From contig NC_092593.1 in assembly GCF_047663525.1 (NCBI RefSeq), forward strand, positions 31,212,501 to 31,276,500: a stretch of DNA of 64,000 bases, given 5' to 3'. The translations under genes were made by a program, and so were the position numbers. How positions within the stretch are numbered: position 1 is the stretch's first letter; the number at the start of each line of letters is the position of its first letter. The notes under the pieces are model-generated. The model was not told the origin of the DNA. It saw only the letters and a program-made list of their open reading frames with translations, and ran no database searches. This document shows, piece by piece, positions 9,365 to 22,450 of the stretch. The stretch comes from Anas platyrhynchos. Its lineage: Eukaryota > Chordata > Aves > Anseriformes > Anatidae.

Positions 9365-9570
9365 GCTGCCGGCCGCCAGCCCTCGTCCCGTGCCGCCCAA
9401 ACCCTCCTGCCTCCACCGCTCGGCCTCGGGGAGGACTTTGCCCTCACTCACGGCACCAGAGGTGCCCTCAGCTTCCCTCGGCCTCTCCCCGGGCCCGGGC
9501 AGGCCACGCAGCCATGGGCGATGTTGCTCGGCCACCGAGCAGGCGCCACTCAGCACGGCGAGGCCGGGAA
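9365..9570 (-). promoter_or_regulatory. GC-rich 5' flank / promoter region of the methyltransferase
   Basis: This is a CpG-containing, TATA-less GC-rich segment directly upstream of the methyltransferase start codon, including a CCCGGGCCCGGG palindromic stretch near 9490. It is the likely promoter by position and base composition only; no specific factor site was established. Confidence 0.4.
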
Positions 9571-11680
9571 GGCTGCCAGGAGGATGTGCTGCACCCTTCG
9601 CAGGCAGCACGCGAGGGTTTTTGGAGCTGCAGGCCGCCGGGGTTTAAGGGCTGGAGCTGCAGGCAGCGGAGGTTTTGGTTGTTGTTGTTCTTTTTCCGCC
9701 TCTGAGCGCGGGTTGCAGGGAGAATTGCTCCCTCTAGAGCAGCCGGGGAGCTGTACCAGCCGCACGGCTGGCTCTGTGCGCTCACCCCTACGGGCGTACA
9801 GTGCTGTGGGGGCCCCCAAAAATTTAACAGTGCTGCTGGAGCCCGTCCCATAGGGCAGCCTGGGCCCTCTCCTCTGCACCATCACTGTGGTAATTCAGCA
9901 AAGACCCCAAAAGCACACAAAATTGGGGGTGCTCAGCAGCCCTGCGCCCCTCAGGAAGCAGCTGTGAAGCCCAGCAGACACTACAAGCTGGAGCCAAGCC
10001 CTGCAGGAGCCCCAGCCCCTGCTACACAGCCTGGCTATGCCGAAACGCCCCCCTGCCACCCAGCAGAAAGGGAAAAAGCTCCACCACAGCCCTTATCACC
10101 CCGCTGCCAGCATCAGGGGCAAAGCCCTCACCTGGCACTGTGCGGAGGCAGTAATGCTTATCGCACGCACCTGGGGCCAGCACAGCCTGGATACACCCCA
10201 GGTAGGTGCCTTCAATTTGTAATGTGCTTCTGAGTCAGTAATAAGCAGAGATTTTGAGCCCATGCTAACGTTAAGGGACCAAAAGACCCTGTATTTTTTG
10301 GCGTGGAAGAGCTGCTCCTTGAGGTGCTGGCTTTCTACCCTGAACAAATGCTGCTCCCTGGCAGGCCTCGCTCTGTAACGGTGTTCGTGCTGCCCCAGCA
10401 ATACCTCTCCGGGAGAAAAAAATAAAAATCTCCCCTAATTTCAGTACAAAAACTCTTAACCAGCTCCTTTTCCTGCAGCTACAAAGCACTCGTTACAAAA
10501 CTCATAAATGCTTTCTAATTAATAACACGTATTTTCTAAACGTAAATTTCTCCTTGATTTCCTTGGTGACCGTATTTTAAGCGCTTCAGCTCTGAGCCTT
10601 TTGGATTTGTGGCCGGGCTGATTTAAAATGTATGATGTGAATGTGTGCAGGTGTATGATGAGCATATGATAAGTGTATGAGATGCCATGGACATCTCTGC
10701 CACCGGGACAATTTTGGGGAAGCAGGAATTTTCATTCTCATTTGTGCACATAACCACCACAGCCAATTGCTGGAGCATTTTCATAGTGGCAGGCACGTCT
10801 TCCGGCTGTCCTTGTGCTCAAGCACACGAGAGGCTGAAAAGAAGCAAGGGCAAGCTGCAGGCTACGAGGAAACCGGTGGAAGAGCCCTCGGCTTTGAAAT
10901 CCTGCCTGGCCGGTCAGCTCATCCTGTGGAAATCCTGCCCTGTGCGTGCTTCGTGCACAGAGGAACTGAAAGCCCCGGCTAAGCACAAAAGCCCAGCGCT
11001 GGGACCTTCAGGAAGCAGCATGGAACAAGTCCTTCTCCCTCAATCTCACCCTTTAATTAAGGAAGACTGGCTGGGGGAATGATTAATGAAATGAACAAGT
11101 CACATGAGAATCTGTGGCTGGGCCGGGGAGCACGCCAAGCTCCCCACACAGGCACCCAAAGCTCCTCTTGCCTCCCCTTTTCCACCTCGTGCCACTACTT
11201 CCTTATAAAAGTGGCACCAACGGCTTAATTTGCAAACTGAAATGAATTAACTAATTAACCTCCTGTGGCCTCAGACAGATGCGGATGTGCCACGGCACCT
11301 TGGTGGCACCGTCACCCTGAATTTTAACCCTCTGTGTTGAGCAAAGGGTGCCCATGGAGCAAGAGCACCACGCATTTTCTCCGAGGAATGATGCAGAAGC
11401 ACCTCCAGAAGCTCATGGAGAAGCTTTGAGCTTCGAGGATGTGCCGCGGGTGTGCTGGCGCTGGCCAAGAGCCTGGAGAAGTGATGGGTTGATCCCACAC
11501 GGTCCCAGAGTGGGCCACGCACCAAAACCTGGACGCAGCTTCTGCCCCAAACGTGGGTCTGTCGGGCACAGCGCCCGGTCCTGGGTGGGGAATAACCTTT
11601 GGGGTGTCTGCGGGTGCACTCGGCTCCCCAAATCCAGCGTGCTCCTTTCAGGCGTTGGGCGCTGCTCACACCTCAGGCCC
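9571..11680. other. Intergenic region between divergent methyltransferase and MREG
   Basis: No gene is seen. The left half is GC-rich and the middle (10400-10700) is AT-rich. A small imperfect repetition of 'gtgtatgatg/catatgataa' occurs near 10630-10680. The bidirectional gene arrangement makes this a probable shared regulatory interval, but no motif cluster stands out. Confidence 0.5.
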
Positions 11681-12760
11681 GTGTTGTGCAGGCAGGGAGC
11701 CTCGCTCCCCGAGCAGCCAAGTGGCCATAATTCACCGGAAGGGGATGATCGTGGATCGGCGCAGCCCTGCAATGAAGCAGAGGGAGAGAGCAAGAGCAGC
11801 GCGCACCGCCTTCCCCTCGCCTCCCTGCCTGCCTCTGGGCCGCGCCAGGCTCCGGCGCAGGAGCGCGATGGCTCCCAGCGGCTGAGGCCGTGGGAAAGCT
11901 GCGGGAGGAGCGCATCCAAAGCCGGGGAAGGGCTTGGGGAGGCGCTGAGGAGACGGGGGAGGGCAGAGCTCGAGCGAGCAGAGCCCAAGGAGGCTCCCTG
12001 GAGGAGCCCATGGGGCTGGGGGCTTGGCTGCGCTCGCTGGGCGGCTGCTGCGGCTGCTGCGGAGGGGAGGCAGCGGCCCCCGAGAAGGAGCCGCTGCTCA
12101 GGTGAGTGCCCCCCTTCCCCATCCCCATCCCTGCGGCCCCAGGGCCAGGGGGATGCTCTGAGCCCAGCCCCTCTTTGCCTTCTCCCATCTTTGTCACCCT
12201 TTTTGCTGTTTTTTACCCCGCGGGAGGCTCCGGGGTGGGGGGTTTGCGTGCAGGGTCTCGCCCCCTGTGCCGTGATGCCGCTGTGTGTGCTGGGGTCTCG
12301 GACAAACAAATGGAACAAGGTTTTGAGAGAGAAGCTGCAGCTGCATCTCCCCCTGGGGAAACTGCAGGGCCGAGCCTCGGGGTTGGGGTCCCCGTGGGGT
12401 GAGGAGCAACGAGGGGGTCCCACTGGGGAACCCCGCACCCCACGGGCTGGGGATGCTGGGGTGGGCAAGGGCGGCACAGCCCCTGCAGCGCCGTGGCGCG
12501 GAGCAGCGTGCACGCTGGTTTTTATTTTATTGTTTTGTGAGATTTCCTTTCTTTGCTGTCAGGCTCGGAGGCTGGGAGGAGGACAGACCCGTGCCCGCGC
12601 AGAATCGGGGTTTGCACCTTGCAGGTGGCCCCGTGCGTGGCACCTCTCCGTCCTCCCGCAGCGCCGCGGGGGCCGGGGGGCTGGCAGGACGCGGGGTGAC
12701 CTATTTAGCGAGCGGGGAGTCACGGGAGCTGCCGGCGGGGTGGAGGCGCCCTGATTCCCC
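11680..12760. promoter_or_regulatory. CpG island at the MREG 5' end
   Basis: This is a strongly GC-rich, CpG-dense block that spans the region upstream of MREG exon 1, exon 1 itself and the start of intron 1. No TATA box is evident, consistent with a CpG-island promoter. Long open frames on both strands here are a by-product of the base composition. Boundaries are estimated by eye. Confidence 0.65.
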
Positions 12761-15700
12761 GCTGCTAAAGCGGTTACCTCAGTAAGAAGGGGATAATCCC
12801 CAGCATGGGGCCTGCAGCCCAGGAAATTGGCATTAACCTAAGGAGAGCTCGGCGCACGTGCAAGCGTGGCCGTGCACCTTTAGCGGCGCGCCTTCCTACA
12901 CCCGCACCCATCCCGTGTTGCTGGCTGTAAGCAGGGATGTACAAATGCTGGGCATTTGACAGGCACCTGCTGCTGCGCAAGTGTGGCCTCGTTAATTAAC
13001 CTAATAGCCTAATCACTGGCTTGTCCCTGGATGGGAGGCTTTGGGGTTTTATTTTCGAAGTGGGGATCTCGCGGGAGCGCGGCGCTGTTTATTTTATCGC
13101 GGCGCTGTTTGGAGGGAGTGACTCGGGGGGGGTTTCAGCTCTTTGCTCCTTGGGAGCTGGGAGCCCTGGGATAGCTCCCTGCATGTTGACTCCGCGACTT
13201 TTCACCTTAATCTGCCCAAGCCATAAATCTGATATTCGGAGAAGGAAGCGATGATGGGAAAGAAACCTGTGGGCGAAGCGTTAATGCCTCCGGTCCCATG
13301 GAGACTGCTGCAGCTGGCCTTGCAGGCTGCCCTTCATGTGCTCGTTTTTCCCCCATTCCTTCAGTTTCGGTGATGTTTGGCAGTATGGCATGCTCAGGGG
13401 ATGCTTGCTCTGTGCCCGTGCTCCCCGCTGCTGCCCGCTGTGTTTGCTTGGGCTGCCTCCTGGGCAGTGTTTGGAAATGAAGATGCTTTGGGAAGCGCCC
13501 TGCAAGCTGTGAGAGAGCACCTCGTAAAAGCTGAGGCGTGTTAGCGTCATTACCAAACAATGTTTTCATGGTGAGCTGGGTGCTGAGGGCTGCAGGTGGC
13601 TCCGTGAGTAGGAGGAAGCCCGCTGAGGGCAGGAGGATGGTGATGGAGGCATGCGAGTGATGCCCCGTGGGCTGGGATGCTGTGTGCCCCGCGGGGAGGC
13701 TTGGAAAAATCACAGAAACCCTCCTGGCACGGCTGGGTACTTGCTCTGGTGTCCCCACAACGCCTCCTGATCCATCCACAGCACTCACTCAGGGACAAGA
13801 GGGTGTGAAGACACTTTGGGCGAGCCCGTGTTGGCAGGGCTGAGTTATGCCATCCACAGCCTCACCCTTACCTTCGTTTGCTTGGCTGCAATGGGAGATT
13901 GTAAGAGATTATCTTTCCCCTTGTTACCTGTTGCTCAGGTTTTTGGTTTGCTGAGCCTAATTAAGCTTCCTGCAGGAATGCTGATGCGAGTTGTGCTGTC
14001 TTATCCATGCGCTGGAGCTCCTCTTAGCACCCCTTGCAATGCCCTGATGTCATGGGTAAAGCGCCCGCGGTGCTATCCGAGGTTTGGCCGGGTGGGTTTC
14101 TTGCAAAAGGTGTCCCTGCAGAATTAAACAACCCTATAAAAAACTATGCACTACCACCAGGTGCAGACACTGTGAAAAGAGATGGAAGCTCACAGAAGGG
14201 ATATTTTGGGACGGCCAGGGTGATGCTTGGGTGGTTGACACAGCCTCGTGTCCCCTCTCTGCAGCAACAACAACCCCTACGCCTCCTTCGGAGCCACGCT
14301 GGCGCGGGACGAGGAGCAGAACCTGTGGAGCACCCCGCACGACGTGACCCACACGGAGGCGGACGACGACCGGGTGCTGTACAACATGATCGTGGGCAGG
14401 AGCCAGCTGGACAAGGACTCCGAGGTGAGGACGAGCAACCTGCCCTGGGCTTCACAGAGCACCGGGGTCGCTGTCCCTATTTCCTAGCTCACCAGGACGG
14501 GTTTTGTCCGATACTTGCTTGTTTTGGGTTTTTTGGGATGGGATGGCGGTAGCTCTGCCTGCGGTGGCTGCATCCCAGGTTCACATGGCATCGTCAGTGC
14601 CTTGGGCTGAGCTGCTGCTGCAGCGAGATGTTGCCTTAGACACTTCTCCAATGGGTTCTAGGGCGATTACCAAGAAGTGGAGAACTGGCACGTCACAGAA
14701 GGGAAAAATCATCTCTGTTACATAAACACTGCTTTGCAGCCTTCATTTCCTTCCCCAAAGCACTTCTGTGCAAAGGAGATTTCGGCGGCCTGATTAGGTC
14801 CATGCGGCAGCAAATGCAGATGCCTTTCCCCCTCTCTGATTGCTTTTCAGACTCCAAAATATTTTCAGAAAAGCCTGGAGGCTTCCCGTTTAATTTCAGC
14901 ACAATCCCATTTCATCCAAGAGACCACGAGACCGTAACTCCTCCCCACTGTGAGACAGTCCCCTTAACCAAAAAGCTTTCACTGGAAGGTATGGCTGAGA
15001 TTAAAGAAAAGATTTAAATACCAAAATACCCTTTTCCTTCCCCACTCTGTCTTCTCCATAGCCTAATGGGGTTGAAGGAAAGGAGGACAGCTCCATTCAG
15101 GGGCTGGGTGTGGAGTGGGGTGGACTTCAGGGTCCAAAGCAAAGGAGAGCACGTGACAGTGCCTGATTTCAGCCTTTTAAGGCCCATTATAAGGCAGGAG
15201 TCATTAAAAAAAATATTATTAGCTATAAAACGGTATCCTAAGTGCTAAATGATGGCTCCCTGGGCGAAGGAGTGCTGTGTGTCAGCCTCGCTGGGGCTGC
15301 AGATGTGAGTGTAAGTCGGGGGCAAGCAAGCAAGTGCTTCTGCTCCTGCTAGTGCCAAAACAACTGCACAATTTGGTTGCAGCACGATTAATAAAAAAGC
15401 CCGAGGAACATGGCAGCAGGCCGACCTGCAAGCTTGTTGCAGTGCAGAGTGGTTGGGGAAACTCTGAAGGTTTGCATGAGCTGCAGCGTGGGGCCGTGCC
15501 TCATGCACGTGCTCTGCAGCGAGGGAAACTGAGGCACGCAATGCACATTGCTTAGCTTTGGTCTCCTGCCTCCCATCCAGGTGCTGTAATTTGCTTAAAA
15601 CAAAGACTCGAGGATATACAAGCTGTTGTAGTCCTCAGCTGCAGCCCTTTCCTGGTGCCAGGACAGGGAGGAATTTGGCCTGGGAAGCCAACATTCCTGT

Positions 15701-18326
15701 GGCCGGCCCCGGGTGCCGAAATCTCTCCTCACTCTCCAGCGAGCATTGAAGAAAACTAGGCCAGATTGTGTCGCCCTCTCCTCCTAATGAGAGAGAAAAG
15801 TCTAATTGCAAAACAGGGCTGGCCTGCGAAAGCTGTAAGCTGCTTTGGGAGCTGCTGTTGGCAGCTGGGCCTCGGGGAGCGCGCAGATGCCGCGGGCAGG
15901 GGACGGGCCAGGGCTGCTGCTTCATGCTGAGCACAGGCGTCACGAAACCATCCCTCCGTCTGCTCAATCTCAGTTAAAATAGGACCGAAAGGAGAACTGA
16001 CCCCTGCATCTCTGCCCCTGGATGTAACTTCAGCGTGCGGAGCGCTCACTGCGTGCTTCCTTCCCACCTTTATCGCCGTGATTTCCTAGCACAGGGGCTG
16101 GCAGGGCCACAAAGGGCAGCTCTCTCCACGTGGTGCCGTGACACCACCGCGCCATTCAAACCCGTATTGCATTTTCCTCGATCTACCCCCCGTCTGCTTT
16201 CTGTTGCATTTTCTGTTTTAAAATCACTGCACGCAGAGGGACAAGTGCTGCGAGCTAGGACACAAGCGGGGGGCCAGGATGCAATGGCAGGGGAAAGCCC
16301 GGGCGCCCCATCGCCAGCAGAATGACCAGTGCTGAGGCATAGCGAGCTTTCTGGTGGTGATGCCTGGGGTGTAAACTTCTGGGCATCAATGAACAGATGA
16401 AAAAAAAGTTTTCCTCCTTTGTGCTGTTCCTTGTGCAAGCCTGCAGGGTTTGGATGGTGGAAATCGCCTGGTAACTCCACGTGGTGCCCAAGAGTGGCCT
16501 GTAAGCATCCTCGGAGGAGCCTGTTTGCACTGGTTGCCTATCCAAGCGTTTTTTGGCAAGTCTTTGCATCAAGACAGGCTTTTTTTCTGAAAGAGCAGCT
16601 GCAGCCCATGTGCAAGTGGAGGATGCTGGTGAGGGGTGAGCACCTCCCCGTGTGTAATCACAACAGAGCAACATTGGAGGCGCAGCACAAGGCGGCGATT
16701 TCCTGTGCTCACTGTGCGGAGACTTCGGACACGTCCAGCTCAGTGTTTCTCCTCCCTGCCCCTTCCCTTCATGAAACTTGGCAGCTCTGGTGCAAATTCC
16801 TTGTGCCTTTGGCTTGTGTAAGGCCAGCAGGGCTGCTCCTTGCTGAACCAGGGCAGCGAGCTTCTGGGGGCAGGCGCCACGACACCCTGGGTGAGATCAG
16901 AGCTCTTGGCAAAGCTCATCACAGCTTGGGTCAACATTTCGAACATGGAAAATTGCCTTTTATTGCCTTTTTTTTTTTTTTTTTTCCTGCGGCGGTGTCA
17001 AACCTGTTGTGGTGTGAAATAAAAGCCCGAATCTGGAGGTGAAATGAGGACCTCTAGGAAAACACGGTGTGATTTGGCAAGGCACTGTTCCAGCAGGCAG
17101 CCCGCTAATACGGAGAGAAGCATTTTATGGGACTTTGTTTGTGGGACTCCAGTGGTAACAGACAAGCTGAGATGTGGGATGATGGCTGAGTGTATGAACG
17201 TGCCTGTGTTTGTATTTGTTCAGCCTCTTCATGCTGGGTGAGAGCAGGAGCACCCCTGGGTGCAGGGCGCTACCTCCCTGGCCCGGGGTTTTTGCAGTTT
17301 TTCACTAATAACTGTGCTTCAAGCCCATTTCCTACAAAAATAGCAACCAGAACAGTGAGATGAATTGCTTGCAAGGGAATAGGGGAAATGGCCTCGCTAG
17401 GGGGTTGCTTTGACAACATGAAGAAAACTTCCCTGCTAATTAGAAAATTTCCATCTGAGCAGGGATGAAAGGTCCGGCGGCGCCTGCCTGCTCCTTGGCA
17501 CATTCGTTCCGGAGTCACGGAGCGCCCTCCAAGCCACGTTTTCATCTTCCAGCTCAGCTCCGAGTTGCTCGCCCTGCTGAAAACAGGAGGAAATAACACC
17601 CCACAGCAGCAGCGAGGGCCGAGGGAGTGCAGGGTTTGGCACGAGCCCCAGCTCCCTGCCCTCGGGTTTGGAGCATCCTCGGCCTCGTGATGCCGCCCGG
17701 CCCCACCGCAGGTCACCTCCTGGTGACTCAGGGATGCACATGGGGAACACCCGCCTGCTCTCGGCTCTGATGTTGCTTGTTCCTGCGCGGAGACACGGGG
17801 CCAGACAGCATTTGCTCTTCCTCTGCTGTGTGGCTAAAGGGAGAGGCTCTTTTAGATTAATTTTGGGGGTAGAAAGCTGCTGTTATTCCTGCGTTAAAGC
17901 AGCGCAGCGGGCAGCCCCCTGCTGCATTTAGGACGGCTGCGCTGAGGGGAGAGCTCGGTGGTTTCTGAGGCTGGTGGAGAGCAGGGCATCGCCCGGCCTC
18001 ACCCAGATAATCCCTGCTTGTCAAGCCTTCGTGCCGTCTGGAGGGCAGCCAGAGGTGACAAACAGCAGGGAGAGGTGATGCTCATAAGCACCATCTCCGG
18101 TCCCAAAGCCTCTCCGTCGCACACTGCCCAAATTCTCCCCTGGCAAGGCAGTGCTCGAGGTCCTCAGGGACTGGGTTCGCTCCATGGAGCAGCTCAGGAA
18201 GCAGGATGTGCAAGGAAGCCGTAACCTAGATTCCCTCAGAACAAAAATAGACGGGGGAAGCCACGCTGCCCTGAATCCAGGGAGCGTCACGGCTCCCTCC
18301 CAGCCACCAGCTCGGCAGCCTGACCC

Positions 18327-18364
<38 letters not shown>

Positions 18365-21355
18365 AGGCATTTAATTCTCAGCAGCCATGGCATACTGGCC
18401 AGTTTGGGGAAAAATCAGTAGAAAAATAAAAAAGAAAGCAAGCAAGAAATCTGCAAGAAATCTCCATCTCGGAATCTCCATCTCTTTACCAAATCAAGGG
18501 AACTCTGCAAGGTGGCAGCTGCTGGAAAAGCAGTGGGGTTCCTGATGCAGTCTGCCTCCGTGGATATTCACCACCCCCCTGAACCCAGGGAAGAGAATCC
18601 CAGGGGGGCGGCACAGATGAGCACCCGTTTATTCTGCAGGAGTCCTCCCGTGCTGCCTGCTGCTCAGCAGGGTGACTAATTAAGGCTGTTAGCACGAGGA
18701 AATGATCTGAGCGATGCTCCAACCCGCTGCGTGGACGCTGCTGTCAATGCATCCTTCCCCGTGTGCGTACTTACTGCCTCTATTTTTATTGTTCCCAAGT
18801 GCTTTTGAAGCCCTGCCTGCCCCAGGTAGCAGCCAAACAGGGGGCTGAGCCCTTTGGAGAGGACACCGTGTGTGTGTGACCATGCACAGCAGCCACTTTC
18901 AGTTTTCTGCAGGCTGTCAGCAGCTAGTAGAAATGTGCTGTGCCTGTTTAACCACACGGGTATGGGAACAAGGTGTTGCAATAGGTTGTAGAAGGTAATC
19001 ATTACTATGTGCTCCTGCTTTCTCAAGCTGCAAGGGTCAATTAAGGTGTTTTCACAGCCTGAGGTTTTGGGGTGTCAGGGTTTGGGGTAAAAAAGGGCTC
19101 TGGTTCGTGTCGTTCCCCATCCAGGACAGCACCACCATGGCCAGCACCAAGCACGGCAGCGGGTTCGTGCTCTCCCCGTCCCACCAAGGAGCCCACCTTG
19201 GCCGCCAGCAACACCCAGGCCAAATTCTGTGACCCCAGCTCAAGGGAACTGGAAGCCTGCTCAGCCTGTGCTAAGGAGATACGGAGATGCTGTGCCAAAA
19301 GCCAAGCTAAAATATCCTTCCTTGCTCAGCATAACTTCTCCCAGAGGCAACGGAGGCCTGGCCACTGACCTTCACAGAGATCCCTCGCTGCCAGTGTCAC
19401 TGGTTTAGCTCTGGCTTCATTTCTAGAAGCTCAAATTCCTAGAAAAGCAGCAGAGCCACCCCCCATGTGCAAATGCCTGACCATGTTTTATCTCTTTGCT
19501 TTGCAGGAATGGCAGAAGCTCAACTATGACATCTATACCTTACGGCAAACCCGGAAAGAAGTGAGAAGCAGGTGGAAACACATTTTGGAGGATTTAGGTA
19601 AGCTGAAGGACAAAACGATGTCATTTCTGTGGTGCTGAGTGAGAGGTCCCACGACTGGAAAGCCCAGGGAGCATGGCCAGCAGTAGGCAGGGGTCCAGGA
19701 GAGCCCCTCAAGCCCAGCAATGCGAAGTCATCCATGTCTAGTTCCCTTCTGCAAGCTTAGCAGGACTACCTGGGAGCTCCCCCCGTGTTTTATAAACAAG
19801 ATAAGCAGGGAGAAACGAATATTCCTTCCAGATTAGATCACAGATACCTCTACTTTTCCTCCTTGGCTCACACCACTGGGTGCTCCACAGCCTGTGCAGA
19901 CCACACGTGGGAGAGATCACTTGGTCCCTACATCTATCCCTGCATGCTGGGAAAGACTCTCCCAGGTCCTGAATCTGTCCCTGGTCATTGGCAAAGGCCC
20001 TCCCGAGCAGCCACATCTCCCTCACATCTGCAGTGGCTCCAGAGTTGGTTTGCAAAGGGTGGGAGGCTCAAGGCCTGGGATCTTTTGGCCGTAGCAAAGT
20101 GATGTGAAAGCAGAAGCGAAACCTGCTATATTGCACTAGCTACACCTGTGTTTTAATCATAAGACCGTCGCTCTTTTCTCTGAAAACATTTTCAGATAAG
20201 ATGCATCACCACCAGCTCCCTGGAGCTGAGTTAGTGGTAGCGATTACGTGCTCACCGCCCTGATTCATCCTCCTCCCTTTTCCTTCCCTGGGTACCTTTT
20301 CTTATAAGAGATGCTGACTGCTACGGGAACAATCTCACGTGCGTTCACTACTGCCAGAGGTTTTTTATCACTCTCACTTACAACTTACCACCCACATACT
20401 GCTGTAATCACTGGGGTGCCCCACCAGCCCTGAAAGCTCTTGCACCACTTACATCAGGAGCTGAATCAACACCCAGGGTTTGGGTGGGGCGATCGCGGCC
20501 CTCCTGTGGAAAACTAGCTACTTGCTTTGAATTTTCTGAATATTTATTCTCCAGGCAGCAAGCTCGTGCCTGCCCCAAGTGCAGCCATGGAGCTTGCTGT
20601 GGAAAACTCTGGTTTGTTTTAGTATGTAGGGAAAGCAGCAGCCCGGGGTGGAGGGGGAACGAGGAACTTGGCAAGGGCATTTAGTGCTCAGGGATGGCCC
20701 CTGCTCTCCGTACATTTGGCTCCTTTCTCTAACGTCTCCTCCCCAGGTTTCCAGAAGGAAGCAGACTCCCTCCTGTCCGTGACCAAACTCAGCATCATCA
20801 GCGACTCTCAGAACATGGGCAAAGCCCGGGACATCCTGCTAAAGCTGTCCGAAGAGACAAACATCTTCCCGACCAGCTGGCAGCTCTCTGAGCGCTACCT
20901 CTTCGTGGTGGTGAGTAGCTCTGAGTGTGCCTCCCTCCCTGCCACCCCAGCTCTGAAAATGGGCTCATGCACAGGGGAGCAGGTAGATGGAAGGAAATTC
21001 AAGTACCTGGTGGCATCTGGGGCATCCCCAGCAGATGTTGCGCCTGTAGCTCCTTGGAGACGTGTTGTAGCACCATCAACTTGCTCCCAAAGGTGCTGTG
21101 CAGTTGGGTGCTCTCGTAGCCTGTTAATGAGGTGGGAGAAGATTAGACCTCACGCCTGGCTTAACCTGAGAGCCACGGAGGGAGGACCCTGACCAGGCAG
21201 CTCGCACTGACTGTAAAACCCTGTTGCTTTGGCAGGACCGGCTCATAGCTCTGGACGCTGCGGATGAGTTCTTCAAGATGGCCAGCGTGGTGTACCCAAA
21301 GAGGGCCAGCGTGGAACGGGTGGATGAAAAGCAGGTCTCCGCCGGGATGGCCTGA
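12010..21355 (+). CDS. MREG: Melanoregulin (dilute suppressor), complete, five exons
   Basis: This is a membrane-associated cargo-sorting protein of lysosome-related organelles. In mammals it works with RILP and dynactin in retrograde melanosome transport. Coding exons are 12010-12101, 14265-14424, 19507-19597, 20747-20910 and 21236-21355, all with GT-AG splice sites. Total is 627 nt: 208 residues plus TGA, against about 214 in human. The N-terminus begins MGLGAWL and carries a CCGCC cluster (C13, C14, C16, C17), the likely lipid-modified membrane anchor. An acidic dileucine signal (EKEPLL, 25-30) follows. Conserved blocks include [73 protein letters not shown] and [13 protein letters not shown]. 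Only the C-terminal tail ([14 protein letters not shown]) departs from the mammalian ending. The start is chosen by homology; the frame stays open upstream but without an ATG. Confidence 0.97.
12102..14264 (+). other. MREG intron 1
   Basis: The first part continues the CpG island, with a CACGTG E-box near 12855. The rest is ordinary intronic sequence without a recognised repeat or exon. Confidence 0.85.
15149..15157 (-). promoter_or_regulatory. CLEAR/M-box-like E-box in MREG intron 2
   Basis: The minus strand reads GTCACGTGC, matching the core of the MITF/TFEB-type CLEAR element (GTCACGTGAC) at 8 of 10 positions or better. MREG functions in lysosome-related organelles, so an MiT-family site is plausible, but E-boxes of this quality also occur by chance. 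Confidence 0.3.
18328..18363 (+). repeat. (CTCCTG)6 hexanucleotide repeat
   Basis: Six perfect CTCCTG units lie within MREG intron 2. This is a simple minisatellite-like repeat with no coding role seen. Confidence 0.95.
19598..20746 (+). other. MREG intron 3
   Basis: This is a phase 1 intron with ordinary sequence, including a CACGTG near 19905. No repeat family or embedded feature was recognised. Confidence 0.85.
20911..21235 (+). other. MREG intron 4
   Basis: This is a short phase 0 intron (325 bp) with canonical GTGAGT and TTGGCAG ends. Nothing else was seen. Confidence 0.9.
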
Positions 21356-22450
21356 GGAGCACGCCTCGCTGGTGCTACAGCGGGATTCCCTCCCCTGGGA
21401 CCAAGTTTCCCTGCCAAGGGCTTGTAGCACGAGTAGTGCCCTTCCTTGTTTCCCTGCCGAGAAGCGAGCGGGCTGCCTGGAGCAGAGCTGAGAGCCGGGG
21501 GTGCTCCGTGGGGAGGGTATGGGAAAAGGGCTGGTGGACCCCAAGGTGCTCCAGGAGAAGGGAGCAGGAGCTGCTGCGGCTTTGTCCTGGTGGGGGGCCA
21601 CCGGCTGGTGGGCACAGGGGGAATTGCTGCTCCCAGTAGCTGAAAAAGGTGGGATGTCTCCGGTTAGGAGAGCCACGTTGCTCCCTTCATGGTATCAGCC
21701 ACCTCCCTCAGCCCTCCCATCCAGGAGAACCGGCAAGGAAGGGAAAATACCTCGGTCGTCTTCAACTTCGGGACACTGCTCTGCGTGCTGCTCCTCATCC
21801 TCTTCCCCGCTGGGCTGGTCCCAGCTCCTGCAGGAGAGGAGCTCACGGCTGGAGCCTCGTTCAGTTGGGTGCTGGGACCCCAGCAGTGAGCAGTTCGGAG
21901 GCGTTTCCCTTGAGGGATGCTCAGCCCGACGCTGTAAACAAAGGTAGATTTTAGGGAGGCTCCGTGGTGGGACCTGCTGAGAAATGTTCTCCTGTGACAC
22001 CCTCAGACTGGTCACACCGACGTCTCCATTCATTTCTGAAAGTTCGGGTCTTGATTGCAATAGGAACAGCACCACAAAATTGCACGTGCTGTCGGGGGAT
22101 ATGGTCACTGCTCTTCATGAAGATGTTAAATGGACACCCTTCGTATCTTTGTGTGTGTGTGTGTGTCTGATAATGAGCAATAATTTTAAAACACTGGATT
22201 TCACCACTTAAAAAGAAGTGGAAGTTCATCACTGGTTACCACGTTTGCTGCTAACGGACCAGAAGAAAATGCTGGTTGCTTAGGACCTCCCAAAACAGCA
22301 ATATAGAGCTTTTATTTGTTTATACCTACAGAGTTTGAAATATATATATATATTTATGAAACGTTTCTGCTTGTCAGTCTTCCTGGGAAACATTTTTCTC
22401 AGCTCTGGACATCAATGAGAACTGAATTTAATAAACAAAACATGGTACAA
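21356..22450 (+). other. MREG 3' UTR
   Basis: A canonical AATAAA lies at 22430-22435, about 1.1 kb after the stop codon, so the main mRNA end is expected near 22450. The UTR contains a (GT)n tract (22151-22166) and an AT-rich run of TATA dinucleotides near 22340-22352. A further AATAAA at 22780-22785 could serve as an alternative distal site. Confidence 0.7.
22151..22166 (+). repeat. (GT)8 dinucleotide repeat
   Basis: This is a perfect GT run in the MREG 3' UTR. Confidence 0.9.

Larger units (their letters stand above)
14425..19506 (+). other. MREG intron 2
   Basis: This is the largest intron (about 5.1 kb). It contains a GTCACGTGC-type E-box (minus strand; plus 15149-15157) and two identical CTCCACGTGGTGCC copies (16124-16137 and 16475-16488). 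It also has a poly(T) tract (16968-16985) and a (CTCCTG)6 repeat. No embedded gene was recognised. Confidence 0.85.

Noticed and set aside
11348-12754. 466-468-codon open frame across MREG exon 1, and a 366-codon frame on the opposite strand
   Set aside because: Both lie in the CpG island, are out of frame with MREG, show Pro/Arg/Gly-rich random composition and no motif; explained by base composition.
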